A stretch of DNA of 64,000 nucleotides. Origin: Liquorilactobacillus sicerae (GTDB taxonomy: Bacteria > Bacillota > Bacilli > Lactobacillales > Lactobacillaceae). Below are positions 29,957 through 38,837 of the stretch, in pieces (within the stretch, counting starts at the first letter, position 1; each line of letters opens with the position of its first letter). The notes beneath the pieces are model-generated. The model was not told the origin of the DNA. It ran no database searches and saw only the letters and a list, made by a program, of their open reading frames with translations. The position numbers were made by a program, and so were the translations under genes. The stretch spans positions 62,001 to 126,000 of the forward strand of contig NZ_JAHAVQ010000002.1 of NCBI RefSeq assembly GCF_029916425.1, given 5' to 3'.

Positions 29957-29965
29957 ATTATAGCA
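29957..29965 (-). promoter_or_regulatory. Extended -10 promoter of the opuC operon
   Basis: TGCTATAAT on the minus strand is a full extended -10. No good -35 lies 17 bases upstream, which is usual for this class. It lies about 55 bases before the opuCA start. Confidence 0.55.
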
Positions 29966-30068
29966 TAAATATAAAATTTTTGCTAGAAGCTAATTTTAAG
30001 CTGAGCTATAGAAGGTTTCTCATCACCTAATTAAAAAGAATGGTAATCTAGCCATCAAAAAAATTTAT

Positions 30069-30108
30069 AAAAAAAAAAACAACTGAGCAGTTTAGCTTAC
30101 TCCGTTGT
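30069..30108 (-). terminator. Terminator after the DUF975 gene
   Basis: On the minus strand a stem ACAAC.GAG / CTC.GTTGT is followed by eight or more U. It lies 28 bases past the DUF975 stop. Confidence 0.75.
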
Positions 30109-30135
30109 CAATAATATATTTGAATCATTTTCAGT

Positions 30136-31077
30136 TTATTTAGCTGAACGAACTGGATGATCCACACCAGTTAATTTAGCAACTGGCTTGAACAGTGCGT
30201 GGAAAGCAGCCGCAACCGTTTCTGGAGTCCGGTGTCGCTCGTAAAAATCTGCTAAGACCAGCATTACGATTGGTAAGTAAAAACAAATTCCTAGCACTTC
30301 AATGATTGGCGCACCATAGATCATGATTGGTTCCCAGAAATAAAAGCCATAATACCAGGTTACTCCCCAAATACCTGACCAAATTATCACTGGAATTGCC
30401 AACAAAATCACGACTTTCAACAACTTTTGGCGTGAGCCTTCTAAAAAGCGCCGACTTGCTGTCAAAGCCAAACGCTGTGATTGTCCTAAAAATTTTGGCT
30501 GGCGTTCACGATAAAGAAAAGCTGCCTGCGAATATTCTAATTGTTTCCAAATCAAAATAACAGCTGCAACTACCAGCAAAATATCTGCTACGATTTGATG
30601 ACTGCCAAAAAAGTAATTGATAACTAAAATCGGCAATTGCCATAACAAAATAAATAAGTTTGCATATAGATAGAGACGTAACTGCTGGTTTTTATTTAAT
30701 TGCCGAAACTCTTGCCAAATACTACGCAAACTGATTTTTTTATCACTTTGAATCAAAGTAGCTTGCATTTGGTATTGCAACGAGACATTTAGATAATAAA
30801 CTAAAATTGCCAACCCGAAACTCAATAGGATTGCTGCAACAATTTCAAGCAAACCGATTAAAATCATCGCCGAAGATGAACCGTACATCAAAATCATTGT
30901 CAAATAGGATAATGACGTGGCTCCGACTTTTAACAGTTCAACGATCAACAAGCTGACCAAGGCGATGACGATAGTGGCAACTGTTAAAACGACTCCCGGA
31001 ATAATCCCATTTTGACGATACTTTTGCCAAAGAGCAGTTAAATATTGCTGAATTGGTTTTTGCTTTTTTGCTTTCAA
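30136..31077 (-). CDS. DUF975 family integral membrane protein
   Basis: Polytopic membrane protein (313 aa) with about six hydrophobic segments and a QPKFLGQSQRLALTASRRFLEGSRQKLLKV cytoplasmic loop, of which the SR-R-LEG pattern is a DUF975 hallmark. I chose a TTG start at 31077 because GCGAGG lies 7-8 bases upstream; the upstream ATG frame to 31119 has no ribosome site. Function unknown in this family. Single gene between two terminators. Confidence 0.75.
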   Translation of the reverse strand: MKAKKQKPIQQYLTALWQKYRQNGIIPGVVLTVATIVIALVSLLIVELLKVGATSLSYLTMILMYGSSSAMILIGLLEIVAAILLSFGLAILVYYLNVSLQYQMQATLIQSDKKISLRSIWQEFRQLNKNQQLRLYLYANLFILLWQLPILVINYFFGSHQIVADILLVVAAVILIWKQLEYSQAAFLYRERQPKFLGQSQRLALTASRRFLEGSRQKLLKVVILLAIPVIIWSGIWGVTWYYGFYFWEPIMIYGAPIIEVLGICFYLPIVMLVLADFYERHRTPETVAAAFHALFKPVAKLTGVDHPVRSAK

Positions 31078-31261
31078 AATATGACCTCGCTTTATAATTT
31101 TTAACAATGGCTTAATCATAACATAAAAATTAACTGTCTAAGCCGAAAATCATAAATGTTCATCTGCAGTTCACAAAAATTTCTTAAAACAAAAAACATT
31201 TCATGAGGTAAATGATCAAAGCCTTTAATAACTTACAGCAAAAAATATCTTAAAAAATGAA

Positions 31262-31417
31262 TTATTTAGTCGCGCCTTGACTATCACTATCACTGAGTTG
31301 CAACTTGGCAGCTTTTTCGTAAGCATACTGATATAAATACAACTTGGCATCGAGTGAAAGATCAGCTGAGGAAGAGTTGATAATTGCGAGGGCAAATTTT
31401 TCGGGATCAATTTTCAT
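31262..31417 (-). CDS. Small soluble protein, 51 aa, unknown function
   Basis: Not assignable to a family. The frame (MKIDPEKFALAIINSSSADL then a helical DAKLYLYQYAYEKAAKLQL and a Ser/Asp tail) has normal codon use. It starts 9 bases after AGAAAGCAGGTG, nearly the full complement of the 16S 3' end. A TTGACA box and a palindrome lie about 60 bases upstream. The predicted product is acidic and largely helical. Its own promoter and ribosome site make it a convincing small gene. Confidence 0.65.
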   Translation of the reverse strand: MKIDPEKFALAIINSSSADLSLDAKLYLYQYAYEKAAKLQLSDSDSQGATK

Positions 31418-31448
31418 CAAAATCACCTGCTTTCTGTTAAGGATTATG

Positions 31449-31479
31449 ATATCTTTAAAAATAAATTAAGATATGTCAA
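31449..31479 (-). promoter_or_regulatory. TTGACA box with an adjoining palindrome before the 51-aa gene
   Basis: On the minus strand TTGACA (31479-31474) overlaps a palindrome with 7-base arms ATATCTT and AAGATAT (31449-31474). The best -10 at 17 bases is only AAAGAT. A repressor or activator bound at the palindrome would block or shape this promoter. Confidence 0.4.
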
Positions 31480-31495
31480 AAAATATTTACAAAAG

Positions 31496-31534
31496 CAAAA
31501 ACTGTGGCCGAAAAACTTTCGAAACCACAGCTTT
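31496..31534 (-). terminator. Terminator of the metE-like gene
   Basis: Minus-strand stem AAGCTGTGG/CCACAG followed by UUUUU, 14 bases after the stop codon. Confidence 0.8.
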
Positions 31535-31547
31535 TACTAGATAAAGC

Positions 31548-32684
31548 CTAATTTTGTTGTCCCCAAACTTCCTTGGCAACTTCTTTGACGAGCTCAATTT
31601 TGGCCCATTGCTGTTCCTCGGTCAAAACATTGCCCTCTTCAGTCGAAGCAAAACCACATTGCGTTGAAACGGCTAAATTTTCTAAAGGCACATATTCACC
31701 AGCTTCTTTGATCCGCGCAATGATCTCATTTTTATCTTCCAACTGACCATCTTTGGAAGTTACCAAACCCAAGACAATCCGTTTTTCTAAACGATGGTTG
31801 AAAATTGTCTTTAAAGGCGCAAAATCACCAGAGCGTTCATTATCATATTCCAAAAAGAAACCATCATAGTTCAATTGAGCCAAATATTTGGCAACTGCTC
31901 CGTAGCCGCCCGCAAATAAGAAAGTTGAACGAAAATTGCCCCGGCAAATATGTGTCGTAACTGTTAGATCGCTTGGCAAGCCGGTCAGCAATTCATTGAT
32001 GACAGAAACCGCCTCTTTAGCTAACGTCTCATATTTGACGTGTTCGACAGGTTGATTTTGCGTTTCATTTAATTTGCTGATCAAAAAAGCCCAAGTTGTA
32101 TCATCGATTTGAACATAGCGCGCCCCTAAATCATAGAAATGCTGAATGGTTTGATGATAGGCGGTTGCCAAATCATGTAAATAATCTTCACGCTGGTCAT
32201 AGAATTTTGGCCAATTATCAGAGCGATTGTCCCGGAAGAGCATCGTTGGCGATGGGATCGTCTGCTTGGGAACGATCCCAGCTGGAGTAACCGATTTTAA
32301 ATATTCAAAAGCTGCAAAGAAGGGATGCGTTGGGTTATAGGCGACTTTGCCGCAAAGTTTGGCGTTATCTGTGCGCGTCTTGGCACCTTTAAATTTATAG
32401 CTTTGCTGATAATCATAATGAGCCACCCCATTTAGACCCCAGAGAAAATCTAGGTGCCACCAGCTGCGGCTGAATTCACCATCCGTTACATCCTGCAAAC
32501 CATGTTTAACTTCTTTAGCCACCAAGTCTTTAATTTCTGCTTGGCGAAGAGCTAAAAATTCTGCGTCACTAATTTTTTGAGCACGTTGTTGAGCTAGCGC
32601 TGTTTTTAAAGCTGGCGTCCGTAAAAAGCTGCCAACTATATCGTAACGAAATGGTCCAACTTTTACTTCATTTTGTGCAGTCAT
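31548..32684 (-). CDS. MetE C-terminal-domain-type methyltransferase (YxjG/YxjH-like)
   Basis: Cobalamin-independent methionine-synthase-like protein (378 aa), only half of full MetE. It holds the catalytic barrel with the zinc ligands in THICRGN and STQCGFAST, plus the substrate residues in YVQIDDTTWAF. Such short forms are usually annotated as vitamin B12-independent methionine synthase, with an uncertain methyl donor. AAGGAGGA precedes ATG. The Met T-box in front confirms a role in methionine supply. Confidence 0.88.
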   Translation of the reverse strand: MTAQNEVKVGPFRYDIVGSFLRTPALKTALAQQRAQKISDAEFLALRQAEIKDLVAKEVKHGLQDVTDGEFSRSWWHLDFLWGLNGVAHYDYQQSYKFKGAKTRTDNAKLCGKVAYNPTHPFFAAFEYLKSVTPAGIVPKQTIPSPTMLFRDNRSDNWPKFYDQREDYLHDLATAYHQTIQHFYDLGARYVQIDDTTWAFLISKLNETQNQPVEHVKYETLAKEAVSVINELLTGLPSDLTVTTHICRGNFRSTFLFAGGYGAVAKYLAQLNYDGFFLEYDNERSGDFAPLKTIFNHRLEKRIVLGLVTSKDGQLEDKNEIIARIKEAGEYVPLENLAVSTQCGFASTEEGNVLTEEQQWAKIELVKEVAKEVWGQQN

Positions 32685-32696
32685 TAAAATTCCTCC

Positions 32697-32965
32697 TTAA
32701 AAAATAACCGCCCTCATCCTGCAAAATTGCAAAATAAGGGCGAAAGTTCGCTTTACCACCTAAAATTTGAAATCTGACTCACATCAAATTTCCTCAGTAG
32801 GTACCCGTTCAGATACCTCATGCTATAATGGGCACTCCCAAAATTGTTGAAATTACTTCAACAACTTCTTGCTCCAAAACCATCTTCAACTGATTCAAAC
32901 TGATTGCTTCTCAGCAGACAGCAATTCTCTGGGCAGCCGAATCAATTTACTCATTTCTTCAACGC
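32697..32965 (-). promoter_or_regulatory. Met T-box leader of the metE-like gene
   Basis: The T-box AGGTGGTAAAGCG (about 32762-32750) precedes a terminator with CGCCCTTATTTTGC and a GAGGGCG arm and a U-run (32699-32742). The AUG specifier is at 32883-32881 in GAAG-AUG-G. The ribosome site AAGGAGG follows the U-run. Confidence 0.9.
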
Positions 32966-32979
32966 AAAATAATAGGATT

Positions 32980-33008
32980 ATCTTAAATCCTTAAAGGTAA
33001 AATGTCAA
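32980..33008 (-). promoter_or_regulatory. Promoter of the metE-like leader
   Basis: TTGACA (33008-33003), 17 bases, TAAGAT (32985-32980) on the minus strand. Confidence 0.7.
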
Positions 33009-33047
33009 CTGTCCCTCGAACTATTACTAACAATTTTCTATCTCTAA

Positions 33048-34259
33048 TCAATCAACCTGCGTTAATGGCAAAACCTTTTTAAGCTCTGCCAATTGCGGAT
33101 GTCGACTAAGCAAATTGCGCAAATGATTCAAATTGATTTTCACATTCCACTTCAAAATTCCTTGTAAAGTGTCGGCTTGATCAAAATAATACGTTATACT
33201 GCCCCTGGTACCAATCTTTTCTTGATACATCTTCAAATCCGTCTTGATTGTCCCAAGTGCTTCCCAAGTAACATCAAAAACCCAGCTGTAAAAATACGGC
33301 GTGTAATTGTAAGCTGTTACTTGTCCCGCCATATTTTGCCCAGCAGCAAAACCAGACTTAGTGGCGTGCATCACGTGCTCTGATTTGGTCTGTCCCAAAA
33401 TTGGATCTGGATAAGAGATCAAATCACCAGCAGCGAAAATATCCTTAACTGAAGTTTGCAAATGCTGATCAACGACAACTCCTGCTTCGTCGATTATTAC
33501 CCCAGCTGTTTGGGCTAATTGATAATCCGGTTGACTGCCTAAACCGAGCACCAAACCAGCCGCGCTCAAAACCGTCCCATCATCTAGAGTCAGTTCAACT
33601 TGTTGTGCCTTGATTTGAGCGCCAACTGCCCTTTTTTGCCGATAAAATTCAACACCAGCCTGAATGTATCTTTCTTCCAATTCTCGGCTCAGTTTGGTCG
33701 GTAATTTTTGATCTAGCAAATGCTGACTAGCAATCACGTAGGAAACTTTCGTCTGCGCTTGAATCAACCCGGCCGCAATTTCACTACCGATATAACCGTT
33801 GCCAACTACTATAACTTGTTTTTGCTGTCCGCTAAAGGCGCGAATTTTACGATAATCTGCCTTTGAACGTAGGGCGACGATCAAATCGCTAGCCGGCAGA
33901 TTCGGCAAAGCTTTAGGTCTAACCCCAGTCGCTAAGAGTAGCTTATCATACGCATAAGTCGTTCCTTTTGCGGTTTCTACTTGATGAGCTGCAGGATCAA
34001 TTTTAGTGACAACTGTTTGCAAATGGATCTCAACATTTTGTTTTTCAGCAGTCTTAAAATCTGTGTCACTTTCCTGAAAAGTTTCATCGACCCACAGCTT
34101 TTTACTTAAAGCCGGACGCGCATAAGGCTCATCAACATCGGCCGACAAGATCGCAATCGTCCCGCTTTGATCAACCGAACGAATCCCAGCAGCCGCTTGA
34201 TCGGTTGCCATACCGCCGCCAATCAACAAATAATTGAAATGTTCTGCTTGTTTGGCCAT
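33048..34259 (-). CDS. FAD-dependent pyridine nucleotide oxidoreductase (ferredoxin-reductase/AIF-like)
   Basis: Flavoprotein of 403 aa. FAD binds at LIGGGMATDQAAAGI near the N-terminus, NAD(P)H at VVGNGYIGSEIAAGL, and a second FAD motif is DIFAAGDLISYPD. The segment EPYARPALSKKLW replaces the redox-cysteine region of NADH oxidases and resembles the RPxLSK of ferredoxin reductase and AIF-like enzymes. The electron acceptor is unknown and no ferredoxin is adjacent. Monocistronic, with a ribosome site related to AGAAAGCAGGT. Confidence 0.82.
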   Translation of the reverse strand: MAKQAEHFNYLLIGGGMATDQAAAGIRSVDQSGTIAILSADVDEPYARPALSKKLWVDETFQESDTDFKTAEKQNVEIHLQTVVTKIDPAAHQVETAKGTTYAYDKLLLATGVRPKALPNLPASDLIVALRSKADYRKIRAFSGQQKQVIVVGNGYIGSEIAAGLIQAQTKVSYVIASQHLLDQKLPTKLSRELEERYIQAGVEFYRQKRAVGAQIKAQQVELTLDDGTVLSAAGLVLGLGSQPDYQLAQTAGVIIDEAGVVVDQHLQTSVKDIFAAGDLISYPDPILGQTKSEHVMHATKSGFAAGQNMAGQVTAYNYTPYFYSWVFDVTWEALGTIKTDLKMYQEKIGTRGSITYYFDQADTLQGILKWNVKINLNHLRNLLSRHPQLAELKKVLPLTQVD

Positions 34260-34351
34260 TTTTAAAATTACCTGCTTTCTGTTTAATTTATTAATAGTAA
34301 GTTAATTATAAATTAAATTGTGGTCAATTTAAAAAAATTTGCCTAGTTTGT

Positions 34352-35539
34352 TTACCTTTTTGAAGCCACCGCAGATTTAAAAATTGCTAACAAAATGAGT
34401 AGCAAACAGCTACCATAAAGGCCAAAAGTCACCGCAAAACTTAATTTTTCAAGCAGCCAGCCAGTCAACGGAAATAAAATGATCATTACTAATGAGAACA
34501 GCAGATTGGCCACGCTCAAGAGAGTTGCTCGCTGGGTCGAATCGATCAAATCATTATAGTAACTGCTGAAAATTGGTTCATTCAATGAAGTCAAACCATT
34601 TGCTAACAAAAATACCAGCAGGTAGATGGTCATTTTGCCCAGCCAGTTCAACAATAATAAACCAGTTAAAGCTAGGCTGAGCCATAAAACCAGCTGGCGC
34701 TTAGAAACCTTTTGCTGTAGCCAAGGTGCAGCTTTCATTACTGCCATATTGATCATCGCTGAAATAGCCAGCAAAGTTGAAATCAGCCAACCAGCAAAAT
34801 GCTGACTATCCATCAACGACTGAAAATAGAAATAATAGGTCGTGCAAAAGCTATCAAATAAAGCTTGGAAGATCATCAAATTGCGCAAAAGCGGCAAATC
34901 ACGCAAGGTCTGCCATGAAAGCTGCAGCAGCTGCCAGAGTCCTAGATCAACAGACTGAGCTGCTCGATCTTCGGTCGTCCGTTGACTGGGTTCTTTTAGG
35001 AGACCAACGGAAACTAAAGCTAACGAGCTGACCAAAATTTCAATGACATACACCAAGCCAAAATGCCAGTGCACAAATAAACCAGCCAAAACTATTCCAC
35101 TAGCATCGGCAAATTCAATGATCACATTCGTCCAACTAATGACCCGCGGATAACGTTTACTCTGCTGATCAAGTTTCAATGAATCATATAATAAAGCTTC
35201 CAGCGTCCCCGATTGGAGATTGTAAGAAAGGGCACTGATCACAAAACTGATCACATCCAGCCAAAAGTCATGGCTGAGCAACAGCAAAGCTGCTGACAAA
35301 ATCGCCATTAAACGGCTGGCAAAAAGATTAGCTCGATAAGAAAAACGATCTGCCAATAAACCGCTGGGAACTTCAAACAAGAAACTCGTTAGGTGAAAAA
35401 TACTCTCACACCAGCCAATTTCAACTAGGCTCAAGCCTTGCTGCTGCAAATAAATCACCCACAAACTGGTAATTCCCAAAAAGGCCAGCAGGCTGTAACT
35501 ATAACTGCACCTAATGTTTCTTCGATATTTAAATTTCAA
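34352..35539 (-). CDS. Major facilitator superfamily transporter
   Basis: Twelve-helix transporter (395 aa) with the inter-helix motif GLLADRFSYRANLFASR (MFS motif A-like) after helix 2 and FEVPSGLLADR typical of drug:H+ antiporter type exporters. I chose the TTG at 35539 (GGAG 8 bases upstream) over an ATG at 35587 without a ribosome site. The substrate is unknown. Two CACTnnAGTG palindromes near its start suggest regulation. Confidence 0.8.
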   Translation of the reverse strand: MKFKYRRNIRCSYSYSLLAFLGITSLWVIYLQQQGLSLVEIGWCESIFHLTSFLFEVPSGLLADRFSYRANLFASRLMAILSAALLLLSHDFWLDVISFVISALSYNLQSGTLEALLYDSLKLDQQSKRYPRVISWTNVIIEFADASGIVLAGLFVHWHFGLVYVIEILVSSLALVSVGLLKEPSQRTTEDRAAQSVDLGLWQLLQLSWQTLRDLPLLRNLMIFQALFDSFCTTYYFYFQSLMDSQHFAGWLISTLLAISAMINMAVMKAAPWLQQKVSKRQLVLWLSLALTGLLLLNWLGKMTIYLLVFLLANGLTSLNEPIFSSYYNDLIDSTQRATLLSVANLLFSLVMIILFPLTGWLLEKLSFAVTFGLYGSCLLLILLAIFKSAVASKR

Positions 35540-35545
35540 AATTAA

Positions 35546-35598
35546 CACTCCAGTGACGGGATCATCGTCCCTTAAATTTTTATGCATTCACTAGAGTG
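35546..35598 (-). promoter_or_regulatory. Pair of CACTnnAGTG palindromes before the MFS gene
   Basis: cactccagtg (35546-35555) and cactagagtg (35589-35598) share the same half-sites with centres 43 bases apart, about four helical turns. This would suit two dimers or a looped tetramer. The first overlaps the ribosome site. Confidence 0.35.
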
Positions 35599-35735
35599 CT
35601 AAAATTGTTATGATACTATGCTGCAGCGTGATCCAAGCTTGCAAGCTGCTCACCTCGAATTAAGATAATTGAAAAGTATATCAATGACCAAAAATATAAT
35701 ACTAGCTATAAAAAATAGCTCTGGTTGGCTATTAG

Positions 35736-35781
35736 AGGGGGCTATTCATCCCATAACTAAAGCCACGGGATTTCCGCCCAA
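35736..35781 (+). mobile_element. Possible orphan end of an IS200/IS605-type element
   Basis: The pattern ggggctattcatccc, then an imperfect hairpin with ATCCC/GGGAT closing arms around TAACTAAAGCCAC, and a tttccgccc tail resembles the subterminal hairpin ends of IS200/IS605 elements. No transposase gene is nearby, and no second end was found. The rest of 35600-35828 shows no gene. Confidence 0.3.
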
Positions 35782-35861
35782 ACGTCATTAAATTTATCAT
35801 ATTTTGAATTAAAACCGAAAACTAAATTATGTTACAATCAGCAAAGAAGGAGCGAAAAACT

Positions 35862-36707
35862 ATGATCACACTTGGCTTGACTACTTGGAGTGAACATCAA
35901 ACACTAATTAATCAGCCACGGCCGACAACTTTGGCTGAATATGCTGCTTATTTTCCAACAGTTGAAGTCGACACTTTCTTTTATGGCATTCCAGCGGTAA
36001 CAACGCTACTCAACTGGCAAAAACAAGTTCCGGCGACTTTTCAATTTGTTATCAAGGCTAACCAAGCATTAACTGGTCAGGAACAAGAACAGCTGACTGG
36101 TCAACAACTAATCGCACGTTTTCAAGCTTTTGCGCAAGCTTTAAGTCCTTTAAAAAAAGCTGGTCAGTTAAAGACGATTCTGTGTCAATTTCCACCAGCC
36201 TTTCAGGCAACCAGCCGAAACGTGGCCTATTTAAAATTCTTTCGTAGGCAGCTAGCAGATTGGCCACTGACTTTGGAATTACGGCATCAAAGCTGGTATC
36301 AAGGAAAAAATGCTGCTGCTTTAGTCAACTTTTGCCACCAAAATAATTATACATTGGCAGTTATTGATGAGCCAACTGGCTTGCTGGCCTCTGTCCCGCT
36401 TTATCCAGCCGTCACTACCAAAGAACTGATGTTTTGGCGATTGCATGGCCGAAATCAACTTGGTTGGCAAATTAAAGGACAAAACTGGCGTCAACAGCGA
36501 ACCCTTTACCGCTATAGTCAAGTAGAATTAACTGATTTTAAACAAAAGATCCTGAGCTATCAAAATCAGGCAGCCGAAATTTGCGTGATCTTCAATAATA
36601 ATTCTGGCGGAGATGCCGCCGATAATGCCCTAACTTTTCAAAAAATGCTTGGTGTCACATTTGCTGGACTGAATCCTAAATCTCCTCGACAGATCGATTT
36701 ATTTTAA
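35862..36707 (+). CDS. DUF72 domain-containing protein
   Basis: TIM-barrel-like protein of the DUF72/YecE family (281 aa), with the family features LGLTTWSEH, VEVDTFFYGIP, FVIKANQALTG, LCQFPPAF, LELRHQSW and FWRLHGRN, and FNNNSGGDAADNA near the end. The biochemical role is not established. I chose the ATG at 35862 (AGAAGGAG 8 bases upstream) rather than the upstream frame to 35829. Single gene in divergent orientation to the MFS gene. Confidence 0.88.
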   Translation: MITLGLTTWSEHQTLINQPRPTTLAEYAAYFPTVEVDTFFYGIPAVTTLLNWQKQVPATFQFVIKANQALTGQEQEQLTGQQLIARFQAFAQALSPLKKAGQLKTILCQFPPAFQATSRNVAYLKFFRRQLADWPLTLELRHQSWYQGKNAAALVNFCHQNNYTLAVIDEPTGLLASVPLYPAVTTKELMFWRLHGRNQLGWQIKGQNWRQQRTLYRYSQVELTDFKQKILSYQNQAAEICVIFNNNSGGDAADNALTFQKMLGVTFAGLNPKSPRQIDLF

Positions 36708-36858
36708 AAAAGTTATCAATAGGCCGTTCCAACATGTGGCTGCTACAAATGCTGTGGGAAAAATTCACATCAAACCTGGCAAAGCATTTCGAACAATAAT
36801 GGTTCGCAAAACGCAAGGAAAAACTGGGACTGAGACATTTTCTAAACCTGCAGCATTC

Positions 36859-37071
36859 TCATTTAAAGATAAAAGAAATACCTGCAACTAACAAAACAAT
36901 TCCTAGTAAAATTATAACAAAGCGAATAATCTCAGGATACAGACCGCCAAACAAAAAAGGAAAATAAATTGGAACCGCACTTTTAACAGGTTGACGCTTG
37001 CCATATTTAACTCCCACAAAAATTGCTGCCGCTCCAGCTAAAATGAAAATCAATCCGATCAATAGATTCAT
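36859..37071 (-). CDS. Small two-helix membrane protein, 70 aa
   Basis: Two hydrophobic segments (about residues 2-22 and 46-68) are separated by a KYGKRQPVKSAVP loop. AAGGAGATG lies 7 bases before ATG, a strong ribosome site. The family is not recognised. It lies downstream of htpX in the same orientation, 122 bases apart, and may be co-transcribed. Confidence 0.7.
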   Translation of the reverse strand: MNLLIGLIFILAGAAAIFVGVKYGKRQPVKSAVPIYFPFLFGGLYPEIIRFVIILLGIVLLVAGISFIFK

Positions 37072-37193
37072 TTTATCATCTCCTTACATCATTCTAAATT
37101 TATACTCAAACTGGTCTTTTTCTAAATTATAATCCTATTTGAATCAGAAACAAGGTATTTTTGCAAGCCCTTACTTTTAGAGAACATCAACTA

Positions 37194-38159
37194 TTAGTGC
37201 CTTTTAAGCTGCTTGCCAAATTCAATTTCTTCCAAGCGTTTAATCCGTTCTTCCAATGGGGGATGAGTATCAAATAAGTGCGCCAAACCTTTAACTTTTG
37301 GCAAGTAAAAATATAAACCCGTCACCGTTGAGTTATTGACTTTAGGTTGAAGATCAACTTTTTGCAGCTTGCGAAAAGCACTAATCAAGCCTGCTGGATT
37401 ACGCGTCAGTTCTACACTGGAAACGTCAGCTAAAGACTCGCGCTGACGTGAGACTGCAAATTGCAACAGTTCAGCAACTGGGACCCCAATTATCAAGAAC
37501 AAAAAACCGAGGATCCAAATAAAAATGCCAAAAATGCCAATATAAAGACTACCACCGCCCTCTTTTCGATCAGTTCGATCATCACTTAAAAACGCACTCC
37601 CCCAAAAGGTCCATTTACCAATTCCAACGAGCAGCGTCCCAATCAACATGACCAAAGCCGTTAATGCCACGGCAATCGTTGAGACCCGAATGTCATAATT
37701 TCTAATATGTGAAACTTCATGACCAATTACGCCTTCAAGCTCCTCGCGATTCATTAATTGCAACAGCCCAGTCGTCACTGCCACGGCCGCCTTCTGATAA
37801 CTGGTGCCGGTAGCAAATGCATTGGGGCATGGATCATCAATGACGTAAACTTTTGGCATTGGGATATGTGCAACAAGTGCCATATCTTGAACAATATGGT
37901 AAAGCTGTGGGTACTGCTCTTCAGTCACCGATTGAGCTTTAGTCATTTTTAAAACAGTCCACATCGAAGTCAAATATTTAAACCCAATATACAATAAAAC
38001 GAATAGCAACCAATCTAACAGAATCTTCCACAGTTCACGTGGATTCCCTCCACTAAAACTTTTGGCAAAAAAGTAACCAACCAGCATGATCAATCCGCCA
38101 AAAATTCCCATGATAATCACTGTGTTTCGTTTATTTTTTCTGATTTGCTCAAATAACAT
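37194..38159 (-). CDS. htpX: HtpX-type membrane zinc metalloprotease
   Basis: M48 family protease (321 aa) acting on misfolded membrane proteins. The zinc motif HEVSH is near residue 147, with the third-ligand Glu in RESLADVSSVELTRNP. Four hydrophobic segments lie at about 15-35, 45-65, 160-180 and 205-230. The substrate-loop PNAFATGTS is typical. It starts 28 bases after the HAD gene, so they form an operon. Confidence 0.92.
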   Translation of the reverse strand: MLFEQIRKNKRNTVIIMGIFGGLIMLVGYFFAKSFSGGNPRELWKILLDWLLFVLLYIGFKYLTSMWTVLKMTKAQSVTEEQYPQLYHIVQDMALVAHIPMPKVYVIDDPCPNAFATGTSYQKAAVAVTTGLLQLMNREELEGVIGHEVSHIRNYDIRVSTIAVALTALVMLIGTLLVGIGKWTFWGSAFLSDDRTDRKEGGGSLYIGIFGIFIWILGFLFLIIGVPVAELLQFAVSRQRESLADVSSVELTRNPAGLISAFRKLQKVDLQPKVNNSTVTGLYFYLPKVKGLAHLFDTHPPLEERIKRLEEIEFGKQLKRH

Positions 38160-38186
38160 GCTTTTACACTTCCATTTAAACTAAAA

Positions 38187-38837
38187 TCAAGCCGTCAAAA
38201 CTTGGCTTAATTGATGAACATTGCTGACCAAATGATCCACCCCAGCAGCCGTCAGTTCTTGCTGACTTCCATAACCGTATAAAACACCGATTGCCGTTAA
38301 ATGATTCTCTTTTGCGCCTTGAATATCATATGAACGATCCCCAACCATTGCTATTTGCTGGCTTGGAATCAGTTTAGTTTGTTGCAGTCCGTAGGTGATC
38401 ACTTCCGACTTCTGCGCACGCGTACCATCTAAATTACTGCCAAAGATGCCATCAAAATATTGGCTTAAATCAAAATGATCTAAGATTTTAATGGCAAAGA
38501 ATGTTGGCTTCGCTGTAGCAATAAAAAGCTGCTGATGCTGGTGCTTTAATTTTTTCAGCAAATCCGTAATTCCTGGAATCAGCTGAATATCATACATTCC
38601 TTGACGACTATAATATTCCCGATATTTTTTAATACCTTTGATGGCATCTGCTTCGCTGAAATTGTAAAACTTCATTAATGAATCCTTGAGTGCCGGGCCA
38701 ATAAATTTAGTCAAACTATTTAAATCCCGCACTTCAATCCCAAAAGCTTGCAGTGCATAGGCAATTGATTTGGTGATTCCAGCTTGGGGATCAGTCAACG
38801 TTCCATCTAAATCAAAAAAAACACTTTGATAAGTCAA
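38187..38837 (-). CDS. HAD family hydrolase (phosphoglycolate phosphatase-like)
   Basis: Haloacid-dehalogenase phosphatase (216 aa) with motif I FFDLDGTLTDP, motif II FIATAKP, Lys in AQKSEVI and motif IV MVGDRSYDIQGA. The helical cap between motifs I and II is of the Gph/PgmB size. It uses a TTG start with GGGAGG 8 bases upstream. Substrate unknown. First gene of a transcript with htpX. Confidence 0.88.
   Translation of the reverse strand: MTYQSVFFDLDGTLTDPQAGITKSIAYALQAFGIEVRDLNSLTKFIGPALKDSLMKFYNFSEADAIKGIKKYREYYSRQGMYDIQLIPGITDLLKKLKHQHQQLFIATAKPTFFAIKILDHFDLSQYFDGIFGSNLDGTRAQKSEVITYGLQQTKLIPSQQIAMVGDRSYDIQGAKENHLTAIGVLYGYGSQQELTAAGVDHLVSNVHQLSQVLTA

Noticed and set aside
31225-31410. 61-codon minus-strand frame
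   Set aside because: It is the out-of-frame shadow of the 51-aa gene at 31262-31417, which has the ribosome site.
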